A stretch of DNA of 56,435 nucleotides from Bdellovibrio sp. 28-41-41 (GTDB lineage: Bacteria > Bdellovibrionota > Bdellovibrionia > Bdellovibrionales > Bdellovibrionaceae): the NCBI GenBank assembly GCA_002256935.1, contig NCGL01000010.1, forward strand, positions 1 to 56,435, written 5' to 3'. Position numbers and translations under genes: made by a program. Below the pieces are notes generated by a model. It had not been told where the DNA came from. It did no database searches and worked only from the letters and a program-made list of their open reading frames with translations. Position 1 is the first letter of the stretch. Each line of letters begins with the position of its first letter. Shown here one piece after another: positions 7,603-17,302 of this stretch.

Positions 7603-9509
7603 AAATCCCTCTGTGTTGATCCGGAAATTTTTTGAACACGATAGCGAGCCGTTTCGCCGACTGCTGCCGCGACTTTACCGTATGTATTTGCTTTAACATC
7701 TAACAAATAGGTGCCTGGCGTCAGTTGACCAAGACCAAAACTTTCGTTGCCAGACTCAAGCGATGCATAGGTACGCGCACTTTTTTTAACGATGTCTGTG
7801 CTTTGCGAACCAGATTCTTTTTCTTTGTATTCTTCAAAGTATGCGTAGCCTTGCTTATATAAATAAAGATCTAAATCTACATTCGTAGAAACTGCGCAGC
7901 CTGTATCGTCAGGGCCTGTCGGGTTCGCCGGCCCAGTGGGGTAAGGCGCGCATTGGAAGTATGCAATTTGAATTGTAGCATTGGCGTCGATATCTTGTTG
8001 AGTTACTTCCAGGCGATAGAAATCGTTAGATCGCAATTGATTCGACATTTTATAGATCGGGCAAGTTGAACCGTAGCATGTTGTTTTGTCAGCTACCGGC
8101 GTAAACTCACGTGTGTTGCATGAATTTAAGGCTACTTCTGAAAACGTGTTATTGTACTCAGCAAATGTTTTAGACTGTTTTTCATTGTCTAATACTGCCT
8201 GCCAATGGCCAGCATTACTGTTATACGTACTGGAAACAATTTGGTCTAATCTTGAAGTTAACAAATGCATAGAACGAAAAACTTTGCCGCTAGAATGAAA
8301 CCCGTTAACTGAGTCGGTAAATACATTCCAAATTTCTTTGAATGGAATTCCCGCTCCGTACGGATAACTAGAAGATGCATTTTGAACGATTTTGAAAAGC
8401 GTGCGTGTGATCGAAAGTTCGCGGAAACCACCTTCACCAGCTAAAGTCGACCTGTCATACAGAGTTGATGTTCCATCTTCGCTGAGTCTGAAATATACGT
8501 TTTGTGAACATGAGCCTGATTCTTGAGAATCATTACAGAAACCAGCCGTATCTAAATAGCTGTTAGTACCTTGGGCCGCAGCTTGGAAAAAGTTTGCAAA
8601 GCCTTCGCTCCATGCCAAGCGAGGATCAATCACGGCATCACCATTATGATAACCACCAGGAGAATCTGTTTTTCCATAAACGTCCTCAAGGAAATGACCG
8701 TATTCATGCAAAACTACGCTGGTATCGAAGTGATCAGTATCCGCTTGATTAACGTTGCCGTCTTTACCACCGAGAATGAATAATTTTCTTTCACCTGGTT
8801 TATAAAATGAAAGCAAATTATTTGGATAGCCAAAGTAGGCGTAAGGATTAAAACCAGCTTTCCAATAAACAGTTACTTTTTCAGCAACAAAACCCGCATC
8901 GTTAGTTTGCGTTCGGATGTATTGGTTGGCTTTATAAATAGACGCTAAGATGTGAAAAGCACCGCCTTCAATTTTTGCACTTTCTGAAATACGAGCTCTA
9001 GCAAGCATGTTCAAGTCGCCAACATCGCTAGAACCGGCGTTGGCACCGACTTCGACAATATACGGTTGGTTCAAGTTTGTTTCTTCTAGAATACTCAATT
9101 TGATTTGTGAATTAAACGCACGAGACAGTACGCGAACGCGAACAGTGCCTGAGTTTTTGCTGACTTGAAGAGAGAAATTTCCATTCACATCGGTGTTGCC
9201 GCACTGAATTTGATCGCCATTGCCATTTAAAACTTCAATTTCTGCATACGGAATGGCCGCCGTTACAGGATTTCCAGATAACGCGTATATAGTGCCTTGA
9301 TTCGTAGTTGTTGTAGCCGTTGGACGATATTGGTAACTAGCATTTCCCGACAAAGTCAGTGCATCACCGTAGGCGCGAACCTCTAGACAATTGGCTGTCT
9401 CGCTAGCTGTTGGTGTAGCCGAAGAATCGTCGCCACCACCGCCGTTAGAACATGAAACCAGGACAGAAATGGTCCCCAGCAATAGTAGATTGAGCATGAA
9501 TTTAGGCAT
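7587..9509 (-). CDS. Lipoprotein zinc metallopeptidase (HEXXH)
   Basis: A lipoprotein signal peptide ends in lipobox LVSC with Cys20, followed by a Gly/Ser linker (SNGGGGDDSS), so it is anchored in the envelope. Residues about 45-150 resemble a carboxypeptidase-regulatory/beta-sandwich domain (PYAEIEVLNGNGD, DVNGNFSLQVS). The catalytic domain carries H268-EYGH-272 in VVLHEYGHFLED, and a WSEGFANFF helix about 40 residues later could give the third zinc ligand, as in gluzincins. The C-terminal part (YRLEVTQQDIDANATIQIAYF ... DLDLYLYKQG ... PGTYLLDVKA) looks like a pre-peptidase C-terminal beta domain. Predatory or scavenging roles are plausible but not shown. The family subtype is uncertain. 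Confidence 0.82.
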   Translation of the reverse strand: MPKFMLNLLLLGTISVLVSCSNGGGGDDSSATPTASETANCLEVRAYGDALTLSGNASYQYRPTATTTTNQGTIYALSGNPVTAAIPYAEIEVLNGNGDQIQCGNTDVNGNFSLQVSKNSGTVRVRVLSRAFNSQIKLSILEETNLNQPYIVEVGANAGSSDVGDLNMLARARISESAKIEGGAFHILASIYKANQYIRTQTNDAGFVAEKVTVYWKAGFNPYAYFGYPNNLLSFYKPGERKLFILGGKDGNVNQADTDHFDTSVVLHEYGHFLEDVYGKTDSPGGYHNGDAVIDPRLAWSEGFANFFQAAAQGTNSYLDTAGFCNDSQESGSCSQNVYFRLSEDGTSTLYDRSTLAGEGGFRELSITRTLFKIVQNASSSYPYGAGIPFKEIWNVFTDSVNGFHSSGKVFRSMHLLTSRLDQIVSSTYNSNAGHWQAVLDNEKQSKTFAEYNNTFSEVALNSCNTREFTPVADKTTCYGSTCPIYKMSNQLRSNDFYRLEVTQQDIDANATIQIAYFQCAPYPTGPANPTGPDDTGCAVSTNVDLDLYLYKQGYAYFEEYKEKESGSQSTDIVKKSARTYASLESGNESFGLGQLTPGTYLLDVKANTYGKVAAAVGETARYRVQKISGSTQRDLCPQN

Positions 9510-9620
9510 GAGTTCTTATCGGACCATTGACCTAAGACCTTAGTACTTTGTTTGCTTTATTTTGAGATGGCGTTGAGGGTTTTTGACTTGAGTTTGGATT
9601 TAATAACTTCAATATAAGGT

Positions 9621-11276
9621 ATGAGCCAAAATCTGTCGAAAAGTTACTCGATTTATCGAGAAATCTTGTTATTAACTAGAAGTCGATCCTATTTAAGCAT
9701 TGGCATTAATATCCTGTTTTCATTATTGCTATTGGTAACTGTATATAGTCTTTTTGGTTATCAGACCTATTTTTTTGCTTTGGTTTATTTCATTTTACTA
9801 GTGAGTTTGATCCGCTGGATTCATTTGATCGCTTTCGATTTCATGAGCCATCGTATCTGGCATCTTTTCTTTAGCGTATTGACTGCCGCCACTGGATTTT
9901 TTTGGTCGGTGCTGATTTATTTAACCTTAAGCCTGTACCACACGGATATCAAGGTTGTGACTTTAATCCAGATGATATTTTCGGGCATAATGGCGACCGC
10001 GTCGTATAGTCTGGCTTTATCAAAACGTGATTACTATATGTTTGGGATACAGTTGATTTTGGCTCCTATGATGTTCTTTATTCTGAACAATGAATCCCAG
10101 CTAAATAATGGAGTTTTGTTTGCATCGCTATCTTTATTTTTCATATTAATTTCTTTGGTCCGCAGGGACTACGCTAAACAATGTTTTAATGTTTTAAACC
10201 AGAAGAATGAACTACGCCTGATTATCAACTCATTTCCAGGCGGAGTTTCAGTGATCAAGAATAAAAAATATATATACGTAAATGAACTTGTGTCGCAATT
10301 TACCGAAATTCAACCCAATCTTTTTGTCAACGAGCCGGTGGGATTTGCACGGGGAGACGATGCATTTTCTACTATGTATGATCAATTTGAAAAATCTAAT
10401 TTAAAAAGCGTTACCCAGGAAGTTTTTTTAACTATCGGCGGTCTGTCTAAGTTATTCTTGCTGATTTTTAAACGCATGGAAGAAGATGATTCGATCATTA
10501 TTGCCATTACTTTAGATATTCACGATCAAAGGCAAAATGAAATGGCCTTGCAATCGGTCGCTAAAATGGCCGCCTTGGGCGAGATGTCCAGTAGCTTGGC
10601 CCACGAAATTAATAATCCGCTAGCAGTCATTTCTGCACAAGTGACTCAGCTCTCAAGAATTATCGAAGCTGTTACGTTTCCTGAATCAGAAAAGAGCAAA
10701 CTTGAAGTCGGTCTGCATAGGATCTATAAGACAGTATTTAGAATCTCAGAAATCATCAAAGGACTAAGGCAAATTGCACGTAACGATACGTCCGATCCGA
10801 AACAGATCACTAAGATCCAAGATGTTGTTAAAGAAACGATTTCCCTGTGCGAGACAAAATGTCGAAATTATGGAATCGAAATTAAATACAATATGGACGG
10901 AGAGGGCGCTTGGGTCAGTTGTCATCCGGCGCAGCTATCGCAAGTGATACTAAATTTGTTGAACAATTCGATTTACGCTGTCGAAACATTGCCAGAAAAA
11001 TGGATCGAGATATCGCATAAGAAATTCCAAGGAAGTTTAATGTTGAGGGTTCGCGACAGCGGAAATGGAATCGATAAAGCCGTTGTAGATAAAATTATGA
11101 CGCCATTCTTTACGACTAAGCCCACGGGTAGAGGAACGGGTTTGGGGTTAAGCATTTCTAAATCTATTATTGAACAACATGACGGCGAGTTTTACTATGA
11201 CAGTGGCGAAAAAAATACGACATTTGTTATAAATCTTCCGCTATCGCCAGAACCAGAAGGCGTGATTACATTTTAA
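9621..11276 (+). CDS. Membrane sensor histidine kinase
   Basis: The N-terminal 180 or so residues contain about six hydrophobic segments with short loops, a MASE-like integral sensor with no large periplasmic domain. A PAS-like stretch follows (LRLIINSFPGGVSVIKNKKYIYVN). The kinase core has HisKA with H328 in MSSSLAHEINNPLAV and HATPase_c with N box QVILNLLNNSIYAVE, DSGNGI and F box [19 protein letters not shown]. The full set of motifs suggests an active kinase. No response regulator is adjacent, so it is an orphan. Its last 11 bp overlap the end of the convergent gene. Confidence 0.93.
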   Translation: MSQNLSKSYSIYREILLLTRSRSYLSIGINILFSLLLLVTVYSLFGYQTYFFALVYFILLVSLIRWIHLIAFDFMSHRIWHLFFSVLTAATGFFWSVLIYLTLSLYHTDIKVVTLIQMIFSGIMATASYSLALSKRDYYMFGIQLILAPMMFFILNNESQLNNGVLFASLSLFFILISLVRRDYAKQCFNVLNQKNELRLIINSFPGGVSVIKNKKYIYVNELVSQFTEIQPNLFVNEPVGFARGDDAFSTMYDQFEKSNLKSVTQEVFLTIGGLSKLFLLIFKRMEEDDSIIIAITLDIHDQRQNEMALQSVAKMAALGEMSSSLAHEINNPLAVISAQVTQLSRIIEAVTFPESEKSKLEVGLHRIYKTVFRISEIIKGLRQIARNDTSDPKQITKIQDVVKETISLCETKCRNYGIEIKYNMDGEGAWVSCHPAQLSQVILNLLNNSIYAVETLPEKWIEISHKKFQGSLMLRVRDSGNGIDKAVVDKIMTPFFTTKPTGRGTGLGLSISKSIIEQHDGEFYYDSGEKNTTFVINLPLSPEPEGVITF

Positions 11277-12894
11277 TTTGATTTTTCAGGTACTCGGTAA
11301 TCAAGAAAACGGAAACCGAGTTTCCGCCTTGAGATTCTTTTCCTTGTGAGGTCACCCAAAGATACTTTCCATCGGGTGAAATAGATAGACCCACCGGATA
11401 GGAATCTACAGGAACGCGCCCTAGCACTGATAAATCTGTAGATTTGGCGATAATAATTTCGCTGCCATTATTTGAAGTCAGAAATAGGTAATCAAATTTA
11501 GGATGAACTTTGAAACTGCGAACGCCAAGGCCAACAAATTTTTTTTCATACTTGAAATCCGTACTCGTGATATCAATTTTTTCCCCCACATGATCGACAA
11601 ATAAATCAATCATGCTTTTAAACGGCACCTTTACGATAGTGCCAGAAGAATTACAGCCGATGAATATATCTTTGCCATCTTTAGAAAAGTGAATATCGCG
11701 AGGCCCCGGCTGTAAACCCATAACGGTACCTAGAAATTCGAACTTATCCTTGGCATCTTTTTTATAAATCGAAATCCCGCCGCCTTTCATGCGGGTCACA
11801 AACAAGTATTGGCTATCGTGGCTAAACGCAAGGCCGCGAACACAGAAACCGCAGTCTTTATCGCGATTGCCTTTCAGATTTTTTAATGAATGTTTCTTTT
11901 CCACCACAAGCAGTTGATGCTCTTTAAATTCTTCTGGTTTGCTACCAGAAATGTCGTATATGCCGACGGTATTGTCGCCCCAATTTGAAATCGCCATCCA
12001 TTTTTGATCGGGGGACTTTTCAATATATTTTGATATAGGTCCTGTACCCATAATGCGAACGATTTTTTGATCTTTGATATCGATGATTGCGACCGCTGAA
12101 GTCAGCTGCCCTAGTTCGTCGTAATTTTTTCGGTAGTAGGTCGTCCATAGATATTTATTATTATGAGTAACGATGCTTTCTACCGGTTTCCCAGTGAAAC
12201 CTTTGGCCATTTTGGGATCTTGTTTGTAACTAAACGGTGGCTTTTTATCTGCGAGTTTAGCAACGGCGCGTTTGTCAAACTGATGCTGAATGACTGCGAT
12301 TTTTTCTGATCCGTCACTTTTAAAAAATAGCGTCTTGGCTCCTTCTAAAGATTGAACAAACGCCATATCGCCCGCATCTGAAAATGAAACTGACTTCGGC
12401 GAGAAAATATCTTGGTCGTAGTGATCATTAGTTATTTCTATTTTTGAATTATAGGACTGCCAACGATTGATCAGGCTGAGCTTCACCGGAGATTCTTCCG
12501 GCAGAGATTGACTAAAGATATCCACGTTTTTCCTGAATTGATTAGTCTTGGCGCCACTATTGATAACTTTCAAATTATCTTTCGCTGCAGGCATAAACTG
12601 CGGAATTAACTTATGCGCGGGATCTAGTTTTAGGGCCGCTTCCCAATTATCCACAACTTTTTGCCATTCACCGAGTTTCCAAAATGACCAGCCGATTTCA
12701 TAGCGAGCGTCGCTACATTTTGGATCTGCTTTAATGGCCTCGTTATACAGATCAACGGCTTCCAGCGTGCGATTTCCGGCCTGTGCTGTGTAGCCTTTTT
12801 TTACTTTTTCATCTGCGCTTTTATCATCGCATTTCGGGTTTTCAGTGGACCAGGTTATTAAACTTAAAAGAAGCAATGTTATTAGAGTGGACAT
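11266..12894 (-). CDS. Secreted TPR plus beta-propeller (YncE-like) protein
   Basis: A hydrophobic N-terminus (MSTLITLLLLSLITW) serves as an export signal. Residues about 30-110 contain two to three tetratricopeptide repeats (AVDLYNEAIKADPKCSDARYEIG, KVVDNWEAALKLDPAHK). The remaining 400 residues are a seven-blade-like propeller with YncE/lactonase-type blade signatures: WMAISNWGDNTVGIYDIS, LAFSHDSQYLFVTRMKGG, IHFSKDGKDIFIGCNSSG and LSISPDGKYLWVTSQGKE. Such proteins usually act as binding scaffolds; no enzyme residues are evident. It overlaps the upstream gene by 13 bp, so the two form an operon. Confidence 0.75.
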   Translation of the reverse strand: MSTLITLLLLSLITWSTENPKCDDKSADEKVKKGYTAQAGNRTLEAVDLYNEAIKADPKCSDARYEIGWSFWKLGEWQKVVDNWEAALKLDPAHKLIPQFMPAAKDNLKVINSGAKTNQFRKNVDIFSQSLPEESPVKLSLINRWQSYNSKIEITNDHYDQDIFSPKSVSFSDAGDMAFVQSLEGAKTLFFKSDGSEKIAVIQHQFDKRAVAKLADKKPPFSYKQDPKMAKGFTGKPVESIVTHNNKYLWTTYYRKNYDELGQLTSAVAIIDIKDQKIVRIMGTGPISKYIEKSPDQKWMAISNWGDNTVGIYDISGSKPEEFKEHQLLVVEKKHSLKNLKGNRDKDCGFCVRGLAFSHDSQYLFVTRMKGGGISIYKKDAKDKFEFLGTVMGLQPGPRDIHFSKDGKDIFIGCNSSGTIVKVPFKSMIDLFVDHVGEKIDITSTDFKYEKKFVGLGVRSFKVHPKFDYLFLTSNNGSEIIIAKSTDLSVLGRVPVDSYPVGLSISPDGKYLWVTSQGKESQGGNSVSVFLITEYLKNQIKM

Positions 12895-13568
12895 AGGTTT
12901 TTTTCCGATTCGAATTCAAAAAAGCGTTTCCATTTGGAGAGAAAAAGTTTTTCATTAGTTTGAAAATGCTTGCGCGCAAAATCTAGCTGCCGAGAAGCAT
13001 TTTTGTGCATGCGAAAAATAGCGGTTTTTGCGTTCGAAGGCTGACGAGGTTGTTGTACGATTTTTAGATGTTTTTCCAGAAGCTTAACTTGCTCGGAGAG
13101 TTCCTGAACCATTGTGCAATCTGAAGAAAATGCGGTGAAATTATCTTTTTCTTGCAACACGATTTGTTTAAACTTTCCCAACTGACTCAGCATCACCCCT
13201 CCTTTGCGATGGCTGATAGCAATCCAATCAAGTGTGTCTAGTGAATCTGGAAAAATAGGGTAGATCTGCGATCGGTACTCGAACAGTATCGCGTTTTCAT
13301 ACCTTTTCTTTTCTTCGTGATTACACGTAAGAGCCAAGCTAGGATAGGGCTTTATCAGTATCTTCTGGCTCAGGTATTCAAGTCGACGCGCTGGAAAGCT
13401 GTTTGGCAGAAGCCGTTTGAATTTATCCTGATAGTTCTTACTAATTTTTTCCATACTCGGTGATGAAAAATCACAAACTAGATTATTTCGGACGTAGCTA
13501 TTTTCTACCTTCAAAAAATAGGCAAATGAGGCGATCAAAATAAATAAAAAGGCGGAAACGCGCACCAC
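12882..13568 (-). CDS. Signal-anchored protein of unknown function
   Basis: No family recognised. One N-terminal hydrophobic segment (VSAFLFILIASFAYFL) is followed by a polar, mostly helical periplasmic part of about 200 residues with four cysteines (CDFSS, LTCNHEE, SSDCTMV, NLCPL) that could form disulfides. Translation probably begins at tandem GTG codons (13568/13565) with AAGG just upstream. It is the first gene of the pair with the TPR/propeller protein, overlapping it by 13 bp. Confidence 0.6.
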   Translation of the reverse strand: MVRVSAFLFILIASFAYFLKVENSYVRNNLVCDFSSPSMEKISKNYQDKFKRLLPNSFPARRLEYLSQKILIKPYPSLALTCNHEEKKRYENAILFEYRSQIYPIFPDSLDTLDWIAISHRKGGVMLSQLGKFKQIVLQEKDNFTAFSSDCTMVQELSEQVKLLEKHLKIVQQPRQPSNAKTAIFRMHKNASRQLDFARKHFQTNEKLFLSKWKRFFEFESEKNLCPL

Positions 13569-13650
13569 ACCTTAATTTCGGTTTATTTCCAGAGATAAAA
13601 ACTAGACCTTCGACTAAAGAAAGAACACCCACAAATTCCGATAAGAAAGT

Positions 13651-15147
13651 ATGAAATTGAGCTTCAAGGACTTCGCAAACATTTCGAATTTGTTTGCGGT
13701 GCCTATTCTTATTATTGATCCGGAGTCTAAATCCGTCTCCTATTGCAATGAATACTTTGAAGAGCTAACTGGGAAAACAGTAGATCAAGTTAAAGGCGAG
13801 GAAGTGTATGATCTATTTATTTCGCAAAATCGTAAAAAAATCGATGCTATAATAGAACTTGCGGTTGGGGACAAAAACTTTGTCCGCATTAGTGAGAAAG
13901 ACCTAGAGATTAAACGGAGATCGGGACGTAAATGTCCGGTCGATGTGTTTTGTAAAGTCGTACAGTTGGCAAAAGGACGCGTTGTCGTTTTCTCACTTAT
14001 AGATTTATCGGAAGTAAAAGAGAAGCAGCAAGAGCGGGAATTTCTGATTAATCAAAACTTGCGTTCAGCAAAATTAGCGGATCTTGGCCGGCTAGCTCAA
14101 GGGATCGCGCACGAGTTGAACAATCCATTGAGCGTGATTATCGGCAACCTTGAAGTGCTAAACATCGCCAAAGCCAAGCAGGACTTGAGTTCCGAGTTAT
14201 TTCTAAAAAGTCTATCGTCAATGTCTAGAAACTCAAATCGCATGTCGGCGATAGTTAAAAAGCTTTTAAATTTCTACAAAACAGAAGACGTGCGTTTTAA
14301 AGACGTTAGTGCGAAAGAAATAATTCGTGAAATTATAAATGAAAATGAATACTACATGAATTTCAATAAGATCAGTTTGTATGTTGATATCGCAGACGTG
14401 AAAATCGTCTGCGATCGATTGTACATCAAACAGGTTTTAACTAATTTAATAAAAAATGCGATTGCCGCAATAGAAACTCAAAAAACATCGAGAATGATCA
14501 CAGTGAAAGTCGAAGACGTAGTTGGCGAATACGTTGTTTCCATAAATAATAGCGGCCTCCCAATTTCAGACGAAATCAAGAACAAGATATTTACCCCATT
14601 CTTTACAACAAAAGATGTAGGCGAGGGCGTAGGATTGAGCCTATATTTATCTGAAAAGATAATGAAAATACACCACGGCAGCATCTCATTCGAAAGCAAT
14701 TATAAATCGGGCACAACGTTCTTTTTACATTTCCCAAAGAGCAACGCCAACTTAAACAGCGAACCAGAATCAAAGGTTTTAATAGTAAGCCAAGACAGCA
14801 CGTTCCGCTCTTTCTTGTATAGCAAATTAGAACAAGACCAATTCAACATACTAGAGGCCCAAAGCCTGGCCGACTCTAAAAATCTATTCCATCACCCCCT
14901 ATCAGCCTTGGTAATAGACGGAAGCGACCCAGAGCTATTCAAGAACAAACTATTAAATGATTTATTAAGTTTAAGTCCGGCATTCCCAGTGATTCTATTC
15001 TACCCACCGGAATTTGATTTAAAGCTAAAATTTTTAAAGACAAGCAATCTGTATTTCTACCCAAAGCCAATCAGAAAGAACGACTACGACGACATGATTC
15101 AGTTAATCAGAGAACGCAGAGTGCAAGGCAACAAAAAAGCCTCATAG
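13651..15147 (+). CDS. Soluble PAS sensor histidine kinase with a C-terminal receiver-like domain
   Basis: Residues about 10-125 are a PAS domain (VPILIIDPESKSVSYCNEYFEELTG). HisKA follows with H154 in GIAHELNNPLSVIIG. HATPase_c has N box QVLTNLIKNAIAAIE, a G1 segment INNSGLPIS in which the usual Asp is Asn, and IFTPFFTTKDVGEGVGLSLYL. The last 125 residues resemble a receiver: LIVSQDS, ALVIDGSDPE with a possible phosphoacceptor Asp, and FYPKP with the lysine. The usual Ser/Thr and one acidic residue are missing, so the receiver is partly degenerate. There are no membrane segments, so it should sense a cytoplasmic signal. No partner gene is adjacent. Confidence 0.9.
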   Translation: MKLSFKDFANISNLFAVPILIIDPESKSVSYCNEYFEELTGKTVDQVKGEEVYDLFISQNRKKIDAIIELAVGDKNFVRISEKDLEIKRRSGRKCPVDVFCKVVQLAKGRVVVFSLIDLSEVKEKQQEREFLINQNLRSAKLADLGRLAQGIAHELNNPLSVIIGNLEVLNIAKAKQDLSSELFLKSLSSMSRNSNRMSAIVKKLLNFYKTEDVRFKDVSAKEIIREIINENEYYMNFNKISLYVDIADVKIVCDRLYIKQVLTNLIKNAIAAIETQKTSRMITVKVEDVVGEYVVSINNSGLPISDEIKNKIFTPFFTTKDVGEGVGLSLYLSEKIMKIHHGSISFESNYKSGTTFFLHFPKSNANLNSEPESKVLIVSQDSTFRSFLYSKLEQDQFNILEAQSLADSKNLFHHPLSALVIDGSDPELFKNKLLNDLLSLSPAFPVILFYPPEFDLKLKFLKTSNLYFYPKPIRKNDYDDMIQLIRERRVQGNKKAS

Positions 15148-15185
15148 CCAATTCAAAGAAAACAGAAAACGGAAACCATCAACGT

Positions 15186-15216
15186 AAAAAAAAGACCGGG
15201 TATCAAACCCAGTCTT
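15186..15216 (-). terminator. Intrinsic terminator of clpP-clpX
   Basis: Read on the minus strand, GACTGGGT and ACCCGGTC pair (one U-G wobble) around TTGAT and are followed by a run of eight T. It lies about 30 bp past the clpX stop. Confidence 0.85.
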
Positions 15217-15244
15217 CTCGAACTACCTAGCCAGACAGAAAGCG

Positions 15245-16537
15245 CTAAGCGCTCTCCGCAGGATCATTAGCCTTAGCTTTCTTAATCTCTTCTTCAGTCT
15301 TGAAAACCATTGCCGGAATTCCTTTAGACGTGATCACCGTATCATCAATTAAAACCTCTTTTAAGTTAGTTTTTGATGGAACGTCGAACATGATATCTAA
15401 CATTGCCGTTTCAAGTACCGCTCTTAAACCACGAGCGCCCGTGCGACGTTTGATGGCTGTTTGAGCAATGGCTTTAAGTGCCTTGTCAGTGAATTTTAAA
15501 TCAATGCCTTCATAAGTGAATAGCTTTTGGTACTGTTTCGTGATCGCATTTTTTGGACGGATCAAGATATCGATCAAAGCATCTTCAGATAAAGGATCAA
15601 GGACTGCCATCACCGGCAAACGACCGATGAATTCAGGAATCATACCGAAACGAACTAGGTCATCTGGTTCAACACTTTGTAGAATGTTGATTGATTCATC
15701 TTTTTCTTTACCTGTTTTGATGTCAGCAGCGATACCCATAGTTCTATTTGAAGTACGGTTTTCGATGATTTTTTCTAAGCCAACGAATGCCCCGCCGCAG
15801 ATGAACAAGATGTTTGAAGTATCTACTTGAATAAATTCTTGTTGGGGATGTTTACGGCCACCTTTTGGAGGTAGATTCGCAACTGTTCCTTCTAAGATTT
15901 TTAATAATGCTTGCTGAACGCCTTCACCCGATACGTCACGAGTAATTGAAGGATTCTCTGATTTTCTAGAGATTTTATCGATCTCATCGATATAGATAAC
16001 GCCTTTTTGCGCGCGTTCTACATCATAATCAGCGGCTTGCAATAAATTTAATACTACGTTCTCTACGTCTTCACCGACATAGCCGGCTTCAGTTAACGTT
16101 GTTGCATCCGCCATTGCGAATGGAACATTCAAAATCTTAGCAATTGTTTGAGCTAGCAATGTTTTACCAGAACCTGTTGGTCCGATTAACATGATATTCG
16201 ATTTTTGAAGTTCGATATCACTGTTCTTTTTATTGGTGCTAAGGTTGTTGATACGTTTGTAGTGATTGTGTACGGCAACCGACAAAGATTTCTTTGCTTG
16301 TTGTTGGCCGATAACGAAATCATCCAAATGTGTTTTAATATCTAGAGGTTTTGGAACCTTGAAAACACCTTTGGAAGAGGTTTCTCGGTCTTTTTCCTCG
16401 TCGATGATGTCATTACATAGATCGATACACTCGTCACATATGTATACACCCGGGCCGGCGATCAGTTTTTTAACTTCCTTCTGGCCTTTTCCGCAAAAAC
16501 TACAGCGTAAACTGCCTTGAGCTGTTGAAGATGACAT
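15245..16537 (-). CDS. clpX: ATP-dependent Clp protease ATP-binding subunit ClpX
   Basis: AAA+ unfoldase that recognises tagged substrates and feeds them to ClpP in the cytoplasm. The N-terminal zinc-binding domain has four cysteines (CSFCGKGQ ... [10 protein letters not shown]). Walker A is GPTGSGKT, Walker B is [11 protein letters not shown], and the ClpX-specific [13 protein letters not shown] (sensor 2 Arg) follows. The ClpP-binding IGF loop cannot be assigned with certainty by eye. 430 aa is typical. It lies 4 bp downstream of clpP in one operon and ends at a strong terminator. Confidence 0.98.
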   Translation of the reverse strand: MSSSTAQGSLRCSFCGKGQKEVKKLIAGPGVYICDECIDLCNDIIDEEKDRETSSKGVFKVPKPLDIKTHLDDFVIGQQQAKKSLSVAVHNHYKRINNLSTNKKNSDIELQKSNIMLIGPTGSGKTLLAQTIAKILNVPFAMADATTLTEAGYVGEDVENVVLNLLQAADYDVERAQKGVIYIDEIDKISRKSENPSITRDVSGEGVQQALLKILEGTVANLPPKGGRKHPQQEFIQVDTSNILFICGGAFVGLEKIIENRTSNRTMGIAADIKTGKEKDESINILQSVEPDDLVRFGMIPEFIGRLPVMAVLDPLSEDALIDILIRPKNAITKQYQKLFTYEGIDLKFTDKALKAIAQTAIKRRTGARGLRAVLETAMLDIMFDVPSKTNLKEVLIDDTVITSKGIPAMVFKTEEEIKKAKANDPAESA

Positions 16538-16541
16538 TCGC

Positions 16542-17147
16542 TTATCCTTTGATTAATTTTCTTGGTTCAACAATGTGATCGACTAAACCAAATTCTTTTG
16601 CTTCTTGAGGACTCATAAAATTATCGCGTTCCATCGCTGCAAAAAGCTTATCATAGCTTTGGCTCGTGTGTGTTTGATAAATTTTAGTAAGTTTTTCTTT
16701 TGTCTTAACTAATTCCCGCGCGTGAATTTCGATATCAGTTACCTGACCACCTAATCCGCCACCACCCAAGTGAGGTTGATGGATCATGATGCGAGTGTTT
16801 GGTAACGAGTAACGTTTTCCTTTAGCACCTGCAGTTAACAGCAGGGAACCCATGCTGGCAGCCATACCCATGCAATAGGTCGCCACATCGCACTTTACAA
16901 ATTGCATAATATCGTAAAGAGCTAAACCGCTGGATACGCTTCCACCAGGCGAATTAATGTACAAATGAATATCTTTTTCTGGATTATCCACTTCTAGAAA
17001 CAGCATCTGTGCAATGATAGCGTTGGCTACATCGTCAGTTACGGCTGATCCAAGAATAATGATTCTATCTTTTAGTAGGCGTGAGTAGATGTCATACGAG
17101 CGCTCGCCTTTAGAAGTTTGCTCGATAACGTAAGGAATAAGTGCCAC
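16542..17147 (-). CDS. clpP: ATP-dependent Clp protease proteolytic subunit ClpP
   Basis: Serine protease barrel subunit that partners with ClpX, encoded next to it. The catalytic triad is visible: S98 in [11 protein letters not shown]123 in RIMIHQPH, and D175 in MERDNFMS. The oxyanion strand is [11 protein letters not shown]. It starts at GTG (17145-17147) with AGGAG eight bases upstream. Length of 201 aa is normal, with a short propeptide-like N-terminus. The tig gene often found before clpP is not here; the upstream neighbour is divergent pepA. Confidence 0.98.
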   Translation of the reverse strand: MALIPYVIEQTSKGERSYDIYSRLLKDRIIILGSAVTDDVANAIIAQMLFLEVDNPEKDIHLYINSPGGSVSSGLALYDIMQFVKCDVATYCMGMAASMGSLLLTAGAKGKRYSLPNTRIMIHQPHLGGGGLGGQVTDIEIHARELVKTKEKLTKIYQTHTSQSYDKLFAAMERDNFMSPQEAKEFGLVDHIVEPRKLIKG

Positions 17148-17302
17148 TGTGGTTCTCCTGAAAATGAATTACGTGTTCGTTCTCTTGAATCTTTATCGGT
17201 CAGTTTTACAAGTACTTTATTTAAAAAGGCCTTGAAGAATCAATTAACTATGATACGACTAAAGGTCTAAATTCAACCAGCTTTGAACCATGGAGTCATA
17301 AC

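Noticed and set aside
15516..15830. Plus-strand open frames inside clpX (also at 16266-16520)
   Set aside because: They are antisense to conserved AAA+ and zinc-finger segments.
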